Part shown: positions 12,953 through 22,039 of the stretch, piece by piece
How positions within the stretch are numbered: position 1 is the first letter of the stretch
Layout of the letters: every line of letters begins with the position of its first letter
From: Thiosocius sp963759055
Lineage (GTDB): Bacteria; Pseudomonadota; Gammaproteobacteria; Chromatiales; Chromatiaceae
Length of the DNA: 64,000 bases
Assembly (NCBI GenBank): GCA_963759055.1
Contig: CAVWYD010000031.1
Coordinates: 1 to 64,000, forward strand
Direction: 5' to 3'
Notes under the pieces: model-generated
The model's database searches: none
What the model saw: only the letters and a program-made list of their open reading frames with translations
Told to the model about the DNA's origin: nothing
Program-made: the position numbers and the translations under genes

Positions 12953-12980
12953 ATTATAGGGGGTCGTTTTCTACCGTCAA
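12953..12980 (-). promoter_or_regulatory. rRNA promoter P1 (sigma-70)
   Basis: Minus strand: -35 TTGACG (12975-12980), 16-nt spacer, consensus -10 TATAAT (12953-12958), followed by a GC-rich discriminator GCGCC as in stringently controlled rrn P1 promoters. It starts 21 nt after the tyrS stop. The remaining gene-free DNA from 12598 to 13000 is the rRNA leader. Confidence 0.8.
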
Positions 12981-13000
12981 TCCCTAACCGGACTATTTTC

Positions 13001-14197
13001 TTACTGCACCTTCAGGCGGGCAATTTTTCGCTTGCCGACCTGACACACGACTTCAGTCCCTTTTGTCAGCACCAGGCCGCGATCTCCGACCTTTTCACCA
13101 TCAAGGCGAACCGCGCCCTGTTTGATCATGCGGAAACCTTCGGAGGTGCTCGAAACCAACCCTGCATCCTTGAGTGCATTTGCGATCGGTATCCCGTCGT
13201 CGGTTTCCAGCAGGCACTCGGGAATTTCGTCCGGCAGCGCCCCCTTCTGAAAGCGATTTACGAAATTCTGCCGCGCCTGTTCCGCCAGTGAATTCGAATG
13301 GAATCTCGCGACCAGCTCAACGCCGAGTTCGAATTTTACATCCCGCGGATTCACGCCCCCGGCCACCCGCTGACGCAGGTCTTCGATCTCAGACATCGGG
13401 CGGAAACTCAGCAATTCGTAGTAGCGCCACATGAGCTCATCGGATATCGACATGATCTTTCCGAACATCTCATCCGGCGGATCCGTGATACCGATGTAGT
13501 TGCCGAGCGACTTCGACATCTTCTGCACGCCGTCCAGACCCTCGAGGATCGGCATGGTGAGTACCACCTGGGGCTCCTGCCCCTCCATCTCCTGCAGCTG
13601 CCGCCCCACCAGCAGATTGAACTTCTGATCGGTCCCGCCCAGTTCGACATCGGATTTCAGGACCACCGAATCCCATCCCTGGATGAGGGGGTACAGAAAC
13701 TCATGCACCGCAATCGGCTGGCCGCTCTTGTACCGTTTGCTGAAATCATCGCGCTCCAGCATCCTGGCCACGGTATGTTTGGCGGCCAGATGTACGATGC
13801 CGGCCGCGCCCATCTCGCTCATCCACTCCGAATTGAACACCACCCGCGTCCGGCCCGGGTCGAGTATCTTGAACACCTGGTCTGTGTAGCTCTTGGCATT
13901 CTCTTTGACGTCAAAGGACGTAAGCGGTGGACGGGTCTGGCTCTTGCCGGTCGGATCCCCGATCATCCCGGTGAAATCACCGATCAGGAACAGAATCTCA
14001 TGACCAAGTTCCTGAAACTGGCGCAACTTGTTGATGAGCACCGTGTGTCCGAGGTGGAGATCCGGTGCCGTCGGGTCGAAACCGGCCTTGATACGTAAGG
14101 GCTTACCACGCGCAAGCTTTTTCTCGAGCTCAGCCACGACGAGGATCTCATCCGCGCCACGGCTGATCAGGCTTATAGATTCTTGTATTGACGTCAA
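13001..14197 (-). CDS. tyrS: Tyrosyl-tRNA synthetase
   Basis: 398 residues from a TTG start at 14197; an ATG at 14281 would add 28 cysteine-rich residues not expected in the family. The TTG gives the family's usual length (about 400) and N-terminus. This class I synthetase shows HLGH (48-51) and KMSKS (226-230), the ATP-binding signatures, with tyrosine-site region GDFTGMIGDP in between. A C-terminal S4 RNA-binding domain (about 335-398) binds tRNA. The full KMSKS sequence and overall alignment resemble the Pseudomonas form rather than E. coli TyrS. The gene precedes the rrn operon on the same strand, as in Pseudomonas. Confidence 0.95.
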   Translation of the reverse strand: MTSIQESISLISRGADEILVVAELEKKLARGKPLRIKAGFDPTAPDLHLGHTVLINKLRQFQELGHEILFLIGDFTGMIGDPTGKSQTRPPLTSFDVKENAKSYTDQVFKILDPGRTRVVFNSEWMSEMGAAGIVHLAAKHTVARMLERDDFSKRYKSGQPIAVHEFLYPLIQGWDSVVLKSDVELGGTDQKFNLLVGRQLQEMEGQEPQVVLTMPILEGLDGVQKMSKSLGNYIGITDPPDEMFGKIMSISDELMWRYYELLSFRPMSEIEDLRQRVAGGVNPRDVKFELGVELVARFHSNSLAEQARQNFVNRFQKGALPDEIPECLLETDDGIPIANALKDAGLVSSTSEGFRMIKQGAVRLDGEKVGDRGLVLTKGTEVVCQVGKRKIARLKVQ

Positions 14198-14374
14198 TTT
14201 GTCTCTCGCATCGGTGCTGTCGCAAACCGCGCAAAGGTAGCAGAAACAGGAATTTTGCGCCCCAATAACGGCGAACCCCATCTCAAAGCCGGCACATATT
14301 GTTAAATTCCTTTAAATTCCTATCGCGGGCGGCCGCTAATCTGCCATAATCCCGCGAATTCTGAGAATTACGGC

Positions 14375-16015
14375 ATGTTTGTGATACGTGACTATAAGTT
14401 AAACGCCAAAGTCCGCCGCCCCAAGGGCCGTGGCCGACTCCGCGTCCTCGTCGCGGCAGGCCTGTTGGCGACCACCTTCGGTGCGGTGAGGTTCCTGGAT
14501 CTCAACACGGACGCCGGCAGCCTGATTTCCAATGCCGAGGCGGCTTCCCCGTTGACTTCTCATCTGGCCATTCCCGGCAAATCAGAGGAAACAGGCACGT
14601 ACGCCGACCCTGCAGCGGCACGGCGGGAGCTGCCGGTGCAGCCGCAGCCGAGCCTGCCGGTGACTCACTCAGAGATTGCTAAAGCAGCTGTCGCTGACGC
14701 AGTTTCACAACCCGCTGCGCAGGGCAACCCAGACAGGGACGCCCCCAGCCTGCTGGCAGGGATCGACCCCGACCAAACAGCCGATCAAATCAGACCCGAG
14801 ATGGCGGCTGCCCCTGGCTTCATGGATGCCGGCACTGATCTGCCCGGCGCCAGCGTGACGGAAATCGAATCGGCATTGGCCCCGGTAGGGCAGGAGCTTC
14901 AATGGACCGAGCACAAGATCGCCCGCGGCGAATCGCTGGCCAGGATCTTCGACAAGCAGGGGCTCGAGGCCAGCCTGCTGCATCGCATCGTCAACAGCGG
15001 CAAACAGGCGAAGTCTCTCGCCAATATCCGTCCGGGTCAGAAACTCCGATTCCAGTTTGACGAGAACCTTGAACTCACCGGGCTCGAACTGCAGCGCAAC
15101 CGGGTCGAGTCCCTGCGGATCTCGATTGCCGACGACGAGATCAAGACCGAGACGCTCAGCAAAGAGGTCGACACACAGGTTTCCTCTGCTGCCGGCGTGA
15201 TCGAGTCCTCGCTGTTCATGGATGGCCAGAAGGCGGGGCTGTCTGATGGCCTGATCATGGAGCTTGCCACCATCTTTGGCTGGGACATCGATTTCGCGCT
15301 CGAGATTCGCGCCGGCGACCAGTTTCGGGTGCTTTACGAAGAGCAATATCTCGACGGCGAAAAGCTGCGCGATGGCCCCATCCTGGCAGCTGAGTTCACC
15401 AACCGCGGCAAGGCGTACACAGCGGTACGTTATGAGGATCGCAACGGCGAAATCGGTTACTTCGACGCCGACGGACACAGCAAGCGCCGCGCGTTCATCC
15501 GCTCCCCGATCAAATTCGCCCGCATCAGTTCGCGCTACAACCCAAAGCGCTGGCATCCGGTGTTGAAGAAATGGCGCTCACACAAAGGCGTCGATTACGC
15601 AGCGCCCAGAGGAACCGCTGTCAGGGCCACTGGCGACGGACGCGTGATTTACCGCGGCACCAAAGGCGGTTATGGCCGGACGGTAATTGTCGAGCACGCC
15701 AGCAAGTACACCACGCTGTATGCCCATCTTTCGAAATATTCAAAGCGCGCCAAGTCCGGCAGTCGCATAAAGCAGGGCCAGGTGATCGGCTATGTCGGCA
15801 AGAGCGGACTCGCGACCGGCCCGCACCTGCATTACGAATTCCGCGTGCGCGGCAGGCATCGCGACCCGCTGCGCGTAAAACTGCCAAAGTCGCTTTCGCT
15901 GCCCAAATCGGAAATCGCCAATTTCCGCAAGACCACGACCCCCCTGCTGACCCAGCTTGCGGCAATTCCGGCAGATACCATGGTCGCGAGCGCCGGGGTC
16001 ACCGAGACACCCTGA
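14375..16015 (+). CDS. M23 peptidoglycan DD-endopeptidase with OapA/LysM-like domain
   Basis: 546 residues. An N-terminal membrane anchor or uncleaved signal (about 22-40) is followed by a low-complexity linker. An OapA/LysM-like glycan-binding segment (about 172-240, WTEHKIARGESLARIF) comes next. A LytM/M23 domain (about 395-510) carries HxxxD (HKGVDYAAP) and the zinc ligands HLHYEF. These enzymes cut D-Ala-mDAP cross-links during wall growth (MepM/YebA type). It is divergent from tyrS and followed 8 nt later by anmK, so wall cleavage and anhydro-muropeptide recycling are together. Start chosen at the first ATG after the divergent promoter region. Confidence 0.9.
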   Translation: MFVIRDYKLNAKVRRPKGRGRLRVLVAAGLLATTFGAVRFLDLNTDAGSLISNAEAASPLTSHLAIPGKSEETGTYADPAAARRELPVQPQPSLPVTHSEIAKAAVADAVSQPAAQGNPDRDAPSLLAGIDPDQTADQIRPEMAAAPGFMDAGTDLPGASVTEIESALAPVGQELQWTEHKIARGESLARIFDKQGLEASLLHRIVNSGKQAKSLANIRPGQKLRFQFDENLELTGLELQRNRVESLRISIADDEIKTETLSKEVDTQVSSAAGVIESSLFMDGQKAGLSDGLIMELATIFGWDIDFALEIRAGDQFRVLYEEQYLDGEKLRDGPILAAEFTNRGKAYTAVRYEDRNGEIGYFDADGHSKRRAFIRSPIKFARISSRYNPKRWHPVLKKWRSHKGVDYAAPRGTAVRATGDGRVIYRGTKGGYGRTVIVEHASKYTTLYAHLSKYSKRAKSGSRIKQGQVIGYVGKSGLATGPHLHYEFRVRGRHRDPLRVKLPKSLSLPKSEIANFRKTTTPLLTQLAAIPADTMVASAGVTETP

Positions 16016-16023
16016 CCGCCACA

Positions 16024-17127
16024 GTGGGACTCTTTATCGGGGTGATGTCGGGGACGAGCATGGATGCCGTCGACACCGCCCTGGTCGAACTCGGCGGCGC
16101 GACACCGCGACTCATCACAACCGCCAGTAGTCCATGGCCACCCGCTCTTCGCGAGCGACTTCAGGATCTCGCTGCCGGCGCGCCAATGAACGCAACAGGG
16201 TTCGCCTTGCTGGATGCGGAAGTCGGTGAGTTGCTCGCCGATGTGATCAACAGTTTGTTGAGGGCCGCAGCAATCGATCCCGAACAGGTGACGGCCATCG
16301 GCTGTCACGGCCAGACAGTCGCCCACACCCCGGATACCCATCTCCGCACCACGCTCCAGCTTGGTGACGCCAATGTCGTTGCCGAGCGCACCGGGATCAC
16401 AACCGTCAATGATTTTCGTCGGCGCGACATGGCCGCCGGTGGTCAGGGGGCGCCCCTGGCACCTGCATTTCACGCGGCATTCCTGCGCGAGAAGCGTGAA
16501 GACCGTATCGTGCTCAACCTCGGCGGTATCGCAAATATCACCATCCTGCCGGCCGATCCCAGGCAGCCCGCCTTCGGCTTTGATACCGGGCCGGCCAACT
16601 GCCTCATGGATGCCTGGTCACGACGACAGCTCGGTAAGGACTATGATGAGGGCGGTGCCTGGGCCGCCTCGGCGCAAGCGGATCCCGGTCTGCTAGAAAC
16701 CCTGCTCGATGACCCTTTTTTCGGCCTGGAACCGCCTAAGAGCACCGGTACGCAACATTTTTCCGCCGGCTGGCTGGACGCGAAACTCGCCGAGATGCAA
16801 GACCTGCCGCCGGCGTGTGTCCAGGCGACACTGATGGCGCTGACGTGCCAGTCCGTGGCAGATGCCATCCGCCGCCATGCCTCGGATACCAAGCGGGTGC
16901 TTGTGTGCGGTGGAGGCGTGCGCAATGGCGTATTGCTGCGAAGGTTGGCGGACGTTTTGGGGCTACCGGTCGAAAGCACGGCAGGCTTCGGCATCGATCC
17001 CGACTGGATGGAAGCGATGGCCTTCGCCTGGCTGGCCCAGCGCACGCTGTCCGCCGAACCCGGCAACCTGCCTGTGGTCACCGGCGCCTCCGGACCGCGC
17101 ATCCTCGGCGCGATTCATCCGGCCTGA
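16024..17127 (+). CDS. anmK: Anhydro-N-acetylmuramic acid kinase
   Basis: 367 residues from GTG at 16024, 8 nt after the M23 stop. The same frame is open far upstream, but the family N-terminus (GLFIGVMSGTSMDAVD) fixes this start. AnmK phosphorylates and opens 1,6-anhydroMurNAc released from peptidoglycan, giving MurNAc-6-P for recycling. Motifs: MSGTSMDAVD for ATP, NDFRRRDMAAGGQGAPLAP with the catalytic Asp, NLGGIANIT, DTGPANCLMD and CGGGVRNG. The length matches E. coli AnmK (369). Confidence 0.95.
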   Translation: MGLFIGVMSGTSMDAVDTALVELGGATPRLITTASSPWPPALRERLQDLAAGAPMNATGFALLDAEVGELLADVINSLLRAAAIDPEQVTAIGCHGQTVAHTPDTHLRTTLQLGDANVVAERTGITTVNDFRRRDMAAGGQGAPLAPAFHAAFLREKREDRIVLNLGGIANITILPADPRQPAFGFDTGPANCLMDAWSRRQLGKDYDEGGAWAASAQADPGLLETLLDDPFFGLEPPKSTGTQHFSAGWLDAKLAEMQDLPPACVQATLMALTCQSVADAIRRHASDTKRVLVCGGGVRNGVLLRRLADVLGLPVESTAGFGIDPDWMEAMAFAWLAQRTLSAEPGNLPVVTGASGPRILGAIHPA

Positions 17128-17131
17128 AAAA

Positions 17132-17299
17132 GGAACGCAGAGGTCGCGGAGGACCGCAAAGGACGCAAAGTTCTTTGAAAATGGCTACCGCATCGTTGAT
17201 CTTTATTGATGATTTGCGCGAACCGGCGGCTTTGGCTTGAGTCTTCCGGCCCGATAAAAACTCTGCGAACTCTGCGCTTCTTTGCGAACTCTGCGTTCC
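17132..17299. repeat. Interspersed CGCAGAG/CGCAAAG inverted repeat, copy A
   Basis: Imperfect inverted repeat. The left arm GGAACGCAGAGGTCGCGGAG continues with CGCAAAG units. The right arm is a complement of GGAACGCAGAGTTCGCAAAG and CGCAGAG units. About 80 nt lie between them. It fills the convergent gap between anmK and the HDAC-like gene. A related copy lies at 31967-32055. Confidence 0.65.
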
Positions 17300-17327
17300 C
17301 AAATGCACGGAACCAGAAATTTCCGCC

Positions 17328-18255
17328 TCAGTTGTCGCCCAGAAAGGCCTTCAGGTGCGCCTCGACACTGCGCGCCAGGGAATGCAGTTCGTAGCCGCCC
17401 TCGAGTGATGACACGATGTGGCCATTGCCGCTGCGATCGGCCTGCTCACACAGCCTGCGCGTAACCCAGGCATAGTCGGCATCGACCAGATTCAGGTTGG
17501 CCATGTCATCGGCCTGATGGGCGTCAAAGCCGGCAGAGATCAGGATGAGCTGCGGCTCGAATTCCTCGAGTCTCGGAAGCCAGTGGGTCTCCACCGCTTC
17601 ACGGAAGGCCTTGCCGTTGCTGCCGGAAGCCAGTGGTGTATTGACGACGTTCGCGGCCGTGCTGTCGTATCCCGAATGCGGATAGAAAGGGTGCTGGAAG
17701 GTCGAGCAGAACAGCACGCGCTCATCCCCGGTGACGATGTCTTCGGTGCCGTTGCCGTGATGAACATCGAAATCCACGATCGCGACACGCTCCAGGCCGT
17801 ATCTGTTCAAGGGCGTGGTAGGCACCCACCGCAATATTGTTGAACAGACAGAATCCCATGGCGCGGTGATGCTCGGCATGATGGCCGGGCGGCCTGACCC
17901 CACAGAAGACGTGCTTGGCCTTGCCCTCCATCACCAGATCGACACCCATCGCCACGGCCCCGGCGGCGCGCAGCGCCGCGGTCAGCGAATGCTTGTTCAT
18001 CGCCGTATCGCCATCCACCCAGATCAAACCCTCACTGGGCGAAGCCGCATAGATCTCATCGATGTACGAGGCATCGTGCACTGCCTCGAGCAGTTCCCGC
18101 GTCGCCAGCGGTGCATCATATTGGTGCAGGACCATTTCAAGCCCGGTGGCGATGAGGCGGTCATTGATAGCACTGAGCCGGGCCGGCCGTTCGGGGTGGT
18201 GATGCCCCATATCGTGCAACTGGCAGTCGTGGTGAGAAATGTACGCGATCGCCAT
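17328..18255 (-). CDS. Histone deacetylase-family protein (AcuC/HdaH type), frameshifted
   Basis: Two overlapping frames together give about 308 residues of a class II-like deacetylase. The N-terminal part (from ATG 18255) has RPPGHHAEHHRAMGFC and FNNIAVGAYHALEQ. The C-terminal part resumes at YGLERVAIVDFDVHHGNGTED and contains SAGFDAH. These include the catalytic His pair and the zinc ligands Asp/His/Asp. The frames join at about 17802 through one extra base (CAG-A-TAC), so removing it restores a continuous protein. It is either a recent pseudogene or a sequence error. It lies divergent to a Pat-like acetyltransferase, so lysine deacetylation of Pat targets is a natural but unproven role. 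Confidence 0.85.
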
Positions 18256-18382
18256 TGTGATCTTTTCCCTAAATTTTCGATTTATCTTGCCGCTTTCTTT
18301 GTTGCAGTGCAACATAAGCGATTGCGTCAAGCGTGACTGAAACGCCATTTGTACATTCTCGGCCATCTAAAGTCGTAACAAG

Positions 18383-21064
18383 ATGAAAAAACACTACCTG
18401 CAAAAAATTTTTGAACCCCAGTCCGTTGCCATCGTCGGTGCCTCCGATCGTGACAACTCTGTCGGTGCGCAAGTCATGCGCAATATTCGCGAAAGCGGCT
18501 TCCGGGGGGAAATCTATCCGGTCAACCCGAAGCACCAGAAGATTCAGGGCATAAAGGCCTACGCCTCTATCAGCGATATCGATCACCCGATCGACCTGGT
18601 CGTCATCGCCATACCCGCAATGGCCATACCGGGTGTAATGCGCGAATGTGGGGATCACGGCGTCGGAGCCGCCGTCGTGCTGTCTGCGGGCTTCGCCGAG
18701 ATCGGCAAGCGTGGCAAGGCCCTGCAACACGAAATCGTCGACATCGCGCGCACCTTCGACATTCCGCTGGTCGGGCCGAACTGCCTGGGCGTGATCCGGC
18801 CGCGCGTAGGGCTCAACGCTACCTTTGCCAAGAGTGGCGTAAAGACCGGCCAGGTTGCCCTGGTTGCCCAGTCCGGTGCCTTCTGCACTGCCTTGTTGGA
18901 CTGGGCAGACTCCAACGGATTCGGTTTTTCGGCGGTCGCCTCACTTGGGGCCACCGCTGATGTGGGATTCGGTGATGTGCTCGATTATCTGGCCGTAGAC
19001 CCCGAGACCAAAAGTATCCTGCTGTATATCGAAGGCGTGTCGAATGCGCGTTCGTTCATGAGCGGACTGCGTGTGGCTGCACGCCTGAAACCGGTGATCG
19101 TGGTCAAATCCGGGCGCAACGAAAGTGGCACGCGCGCTGCCGTATCACACACGGGCGCCCTGATCGGCGGGGATGATGTCTTCGACGCGGCGATACAACG
19201 CGCCGGTGCGGTTCGCGTGAACACCGTCAGCCAGCTGTTTGCCGCCGCCCAGACACTGGCTTCAGGCACGCGCGTCGAGGGCCCACGCCTCGCCATCGTC
19301 ACCAATGGCGGCGGACCTGGCGTGATGGCGGCCGATCGCGCCAGCGACCTCAATGTCCCGCTGGCCGAACTGATGCCCCAGACCATCGACAAGCTGAGCG
19401 CCGCGCTGCCGCAGCATTGGTCGCATAGCGACCCGGTCGACATCCTGGGTGACGCCGACAGTGAGCGTTACCACACGGCAACAGAGATCGTGCTGGCCGA
19501 CCAAAACGTCGATGGACTACTCGTTCTGTTGACACCCCAGGCCATGACGGATCCAACCGCCTGTGCCGAAGGCGTGATCGCCGCGACCCGTGAAATCAAC
19601 AAGCCGGTGCTTGCATGCTGGATGGGCGCGAACCTGGTCAAAGAGGGAAGACAGCGTTTCGCGAAGGCCGGCATCCCACAGTTCAGCAGCCCGGAGGCCG
19701 GCGTCGACGCATTTGGTTACCTGGCGTGTTACCGACGCAACCAGAAGGCCCTGCTTCAGGCACCACCACCGCTTTCGAAACACCGCGAACCCGATGTCGA
19801 GGGCGCGCGCCTGATCATCGAACACGCCATGGGCGAGCGCCGCTATACGCTCAGCAATGCCGAGGCCAAGGCGGTATTGAAGGCATTCCACATCCCGACC
19901 TCGCCCAGCATCAATGTCAACTCGGCCGCAGATGCCCTGATCGCGGCGGAGGGCGTGGGTCTGCCTGTCGCCATGAAAATCAATTCTCCGGACATCACGC
20001 ACAAGTCGGATGTCGGCGGGATACGTCTGAATATCCGCGAGCCACGCTCCGTGCGTACCGCTTTCCGCGAGATGATGGACAACGTCAAGGCGCAAAGCCC
20101 GGATGCACGCGTGACCGGCGTCACCATCGAACCGATGCTCGAGCGCCCACATGCACGCGAGATCATGATCGGCATCGCTCACGATCCGGTATTCGGACCG
20201 GTGATCAGTTTCGGCGCCGGCGGCACTGCGGTGGAGATCTTCGCCGACAGTCACGTGGCACTTCCTCCGCTGAATGAATACCTGAGCCGGGAGCTGATAC
20301 GTGGCACGCGCGCGGCACGCTTTCTCAAGCAGTTCCGCAACCTGCCAGAGGCCGATGCGGCGAAACTCACCGATGTGCTGCAGCGCATCTCCGAGATCGC
20401 CTGCGAACTCCCGGAGATCCAGGAGTTGGACATCAACCCACTGTTGGTGGACGAAGAGGGGGTCATCGCAGTGGATGCACGCGTGATCGTGGCGCCGCCC
20501 AAGACCAGTACCGAGCACTACGGGCACATGGCCATTCACCCCTACCCGCCCGAGCTGGAGTCTATCTGGCAGCTGCCAGATGGTACCGACGTGTCGGTGC
20601 GGCCTATCCGACCGGAAGACGCCGAGATCGAACAGGATTTCGTGCAGAACCTGTCCGCCGAGAGCAAGTACTTCCGGTTCATGCAGAGCATGGACAAGCT
20701 TACGCCGCTGATGCTCGCGCGTTTTACCCAGATCGATTACGACCGCGAGATGGCATTGATCGCGGTGATCAACGAGCATACGCCGCAGGCGCACATCCTC
20801 GGGGTGGTGCGTTACGTCAGCAATCCGGACAAGCAGTCATGCGAGTTCGCTTTGACCGTGGCGGACGAATGGCAGCAGAAGGGGATCGGCCGACAGCTCA
20901 TGCAACGCCTGATGACAGTCGCCCGGGATCGCGGGATCGAGATCATGGAGGGAGACGTGTTGTCGCACAACAGCAAGATGTTGCGCCTGTGCGAAAGGCT
21001 GGGCTTTCGCGCGGTGCACAATCCGGACGAGCCGGATGTGGTCTCGGTCAGACGCCACCTTTAA
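18383..21064 (+). CDS. Pat/PatZ-type protein lysine acetyltransferase (NDP-forming acyl-CoA synthetase-like plus GNAT)
   Basis: 893 residues. The N-terminal CoA-binding domain (about 5-130, VAIVGASDRDNSVGAQV) and ligase domains resemble ADP-forming acyl-CoA synthetases, with SHTGAL around His 255. An ATP-grasp segment spans about 485-700. The C-terminal GNAT domain (about 735-893) has the acetyl-CoA loop QQKGIGRQL. Homologues (Salmonella Pat, E. coli PatZ/YfiQ) acetylate and inactivate acetyl-CoA synthetase and other enzymes. The gene is alone, divergent from the deacetylase with 127 bp between the starts, and ends at a perfect bidirectional terminator. Whether the synthetase half is catalytic cannot be judged here. 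Confidence 0.9.
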   Translation: MKKHYLQKIFEPQSVAIVGASDRDNSVGAQVMRNIRESGFRGEIYPVNPKHQKIQGIKAYASISDIDHPIDLVVIAIPAMAIPGVMRECGDHGVGAAVVLSAGFAEIGKRGKALQHEIVDIARTFDIPLVGPNCLGVIRPRVGLNATFAKSGVKTGQVALVAQSGAFCTALLDWADSNGFGFSAVASLGATADVGFGDVLDYLAVDPETKSILLYIEGVSNARSFMSGLRVAARLKPVIVVKSGRNESGTRAAVSHTGALIGGDDVFDAAIQRAGAVRVNTVSQLFAAAQTLASGTRVEGPRLAIVTNGGGPGVMAADRASDLNVPLAELMPQTIDKLSAALPQHWSHSDPVDILGDADSERYHTATEIVLADQNVDGLLVLLTPQAMTDPTACAEGVIAATREINKPVLACWMGANLVKEGRQRFAKAGIPQFSSPEAGVDAFGYLACYRRNQKALLQAPPPLSKHREPDVEGARLIIEHAMGERRYTLSNAEAKAVLKAFHIPTSPSINVNSAADALIAAEGVGLPVAMKINSPDITHKSDVGGIRLNIREPRSVRTAFREMMDNVKAQSPDARVTGVTIEPMLERPHAREIMIGIAHDPVFGPVISFGAGGTAVEIFADSHVALPPLNEYLSRELIRGTRAARFLKQFRNLPEADAAKLTDVLQRISEIACELPEIQELDINPLLVDEEGVIAVDARVIVAPPKTSTEHYGHMAIHPYPPELESIWQLPDGTDVSVRPIRPEDAEIEQDFVQNLSAESKYFRFMQSMDKLTPLMLARFTQIDYDREMALIAVINEHTPQAHILGVVRYVSNPDKQSCEFALTVADEWQQKGIGRQLMQRLMTVARDRGIEIMEGDVLSHNSKMLRLCERLGFRAVHNPDEPDVVSVRRHL

Positions 21065-21092
21065 AAACGCCAAGCAAGTGCGCCCTGTCGGG

Positions 21093-21132
21093 CGCATCAA
21101 AAAAGGCGCCGCAAGGCGCCTTTTTTGATGCG
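21093..21132. terminator. Bidirectional terminator between pat and erpA
   Basis: Perfect 18-nt arms (CGCATCAAAAAAGGCGCC and complement) enclose a GCAA tetraloop. A-runs and T-runs on either side of the GGCGCC stem make it work on both strands for the convergent genes. Confidence 0.9.
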
Positions 21133-21146
21133 ATGGTCAGTAATCA

Positions 21147-21500
21147 TCAGGTCGAGAAGGAAGACCCGCAACCACAGGTCGTGCTCGCATTCGGGTTGCG
21201 AATCACAAACTGCGCACCTTGTAGACCCTCGGAGTAATCCACCTCGGCGCCCATCAGATACTGCACACTCATCGGATCGATCAGCAGGGTCACGCCGTCC
21301 GTCACCACCTGCTCATCGCCATCACCAATCTTTTCGTCGAAGGTGAAACCATACTGAAAGCCCGAGCAACCGCCTCCCTGCACGTAAATCCGCAGCATGA
21401 GATCCGGGTTTCCCTCCTCCGCGATAAGCTCGGAAACCTTTTTTGCAGCCGCCGAGGTAAAGACCAGAGCGTCGCTGTTTGCCATTGCCTGTTCAGTCAT
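21147..21500 (-). CDS. erpA: Iron-sulfur cluster insertion protein ErpA
   Basis: 117 residues from ATG 21500, which has an AGGTGG ribosome site 5 nt upstream; a GTG three codons earlier is less likely. This A-type carrier delivers [4Fe-4S] clusters to apoproteins, including isoprenoid synthesis enzymes. The three conserved cysteines are present: one in GGGCSGFQYGF and the pair in TTCGCGSSF near the C-terminus. Downstream of bactofilin on the same strand, probably co-transcribed. Confidence 0.95.
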   Translation of the reverse strand: MTEQAMANSDALVFTSAAAKKVSELIAEEGNPDLMLRIYVQGGGCSGFQYGFTFDEKIGDGDEQVVTDGVTLLIDPMSVQYLMGAEVDYSEGLQGAQFVIRNPNASTTCGCGSSFST

Positions 21501-21579
21501 AAAAACCACCTGTGTACAAGGGCCGGCGCGGCCCGTTTAACGGCAAAATTATGCTTTTTCCGATCAATTTAGTCAAGTA

Positions 21580-22011
21580 TTACGGATTCGGCTCCGGCTC
21601 TTCCCCCATGACGGCCCCTTCGCCGCCATCGTGCCCGAGCATGCGCGGTTCCTCCTCTTCGCTGTGGACCAGCTGGCCATTGACCTCGGCCCCCATCGCC
21701 ATCTCCAGCAGGCGGTAATAAACCGTACCGCTCACACGCGCATTGGTCGCCAGTTCGACGCGTTCGTTCGCATAGACGTCGCCCACCACAGCCCCGTTGA
21801 GGATCAGGTTATCCACCCGCACGTCACCTTCGACCGCCCCCTGCTCACTCACAGTGAGGGTCGATCGGGTTTCGGCCTCGCCGGTCACCCGCCCCTTGAT
21901 CATACCGTCGAGGTGCAAGCCACCCGAGAAACTGACATCCCCGGTGATCGTGGTCCCCTGACCGACCACGGTCGACACCTTCGGGGCCTTGAAACGTCTT
22001 CCTCGCGCCAT
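21580..22011 (-). CDS. Bactofilin (polymer-forming cytoskeletal protein)
   Basis: 143 residues. The central right-handed beta-helix (about 16-118) shows the repeating hydrophobic/Gly pattern of bactofilins (TITGDVSFSGGLHLDG, GRVTG, EGDVRVDNLILNGAVVGDVYAN). Flanking basic N-terminal and acidic C-terminal tails are disordered. Bactofilins self-assemble without nucleotide into filaments that position wall enzymes or shape determinants. It lies with the coiled-coil membrane protein upstream and erpA downstream, a conserved gammaproteobacterial arrangement. Confidence 0.9.
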   Translation of the reverse strand: MARGRRFKAPKVSTVVGQGTTITGDVSFSGGLHLDGMIKGRVTGEAETRSTLTVSEQGAVEGDVRVDNLILNGAVVGDVYANERVELATNARVSGTVYYRLLEMAMGAEVNGQLVHSEEEEPRMLGHDGGEGAVMGEEPEPNP

Positions 22012-22039
22012 CTGATCTCTTTCCTTCTATGTGACTGTC

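Noticed and set aside
14197..14281. Longer tyrS starting at the ATG at 14281
   Set aside because: The extra 28 residues are cysteine-rich, unlike family N-termini, and the ATG lacks a ribosome site at proper spacing; the TTG at 14197 gives normal length.
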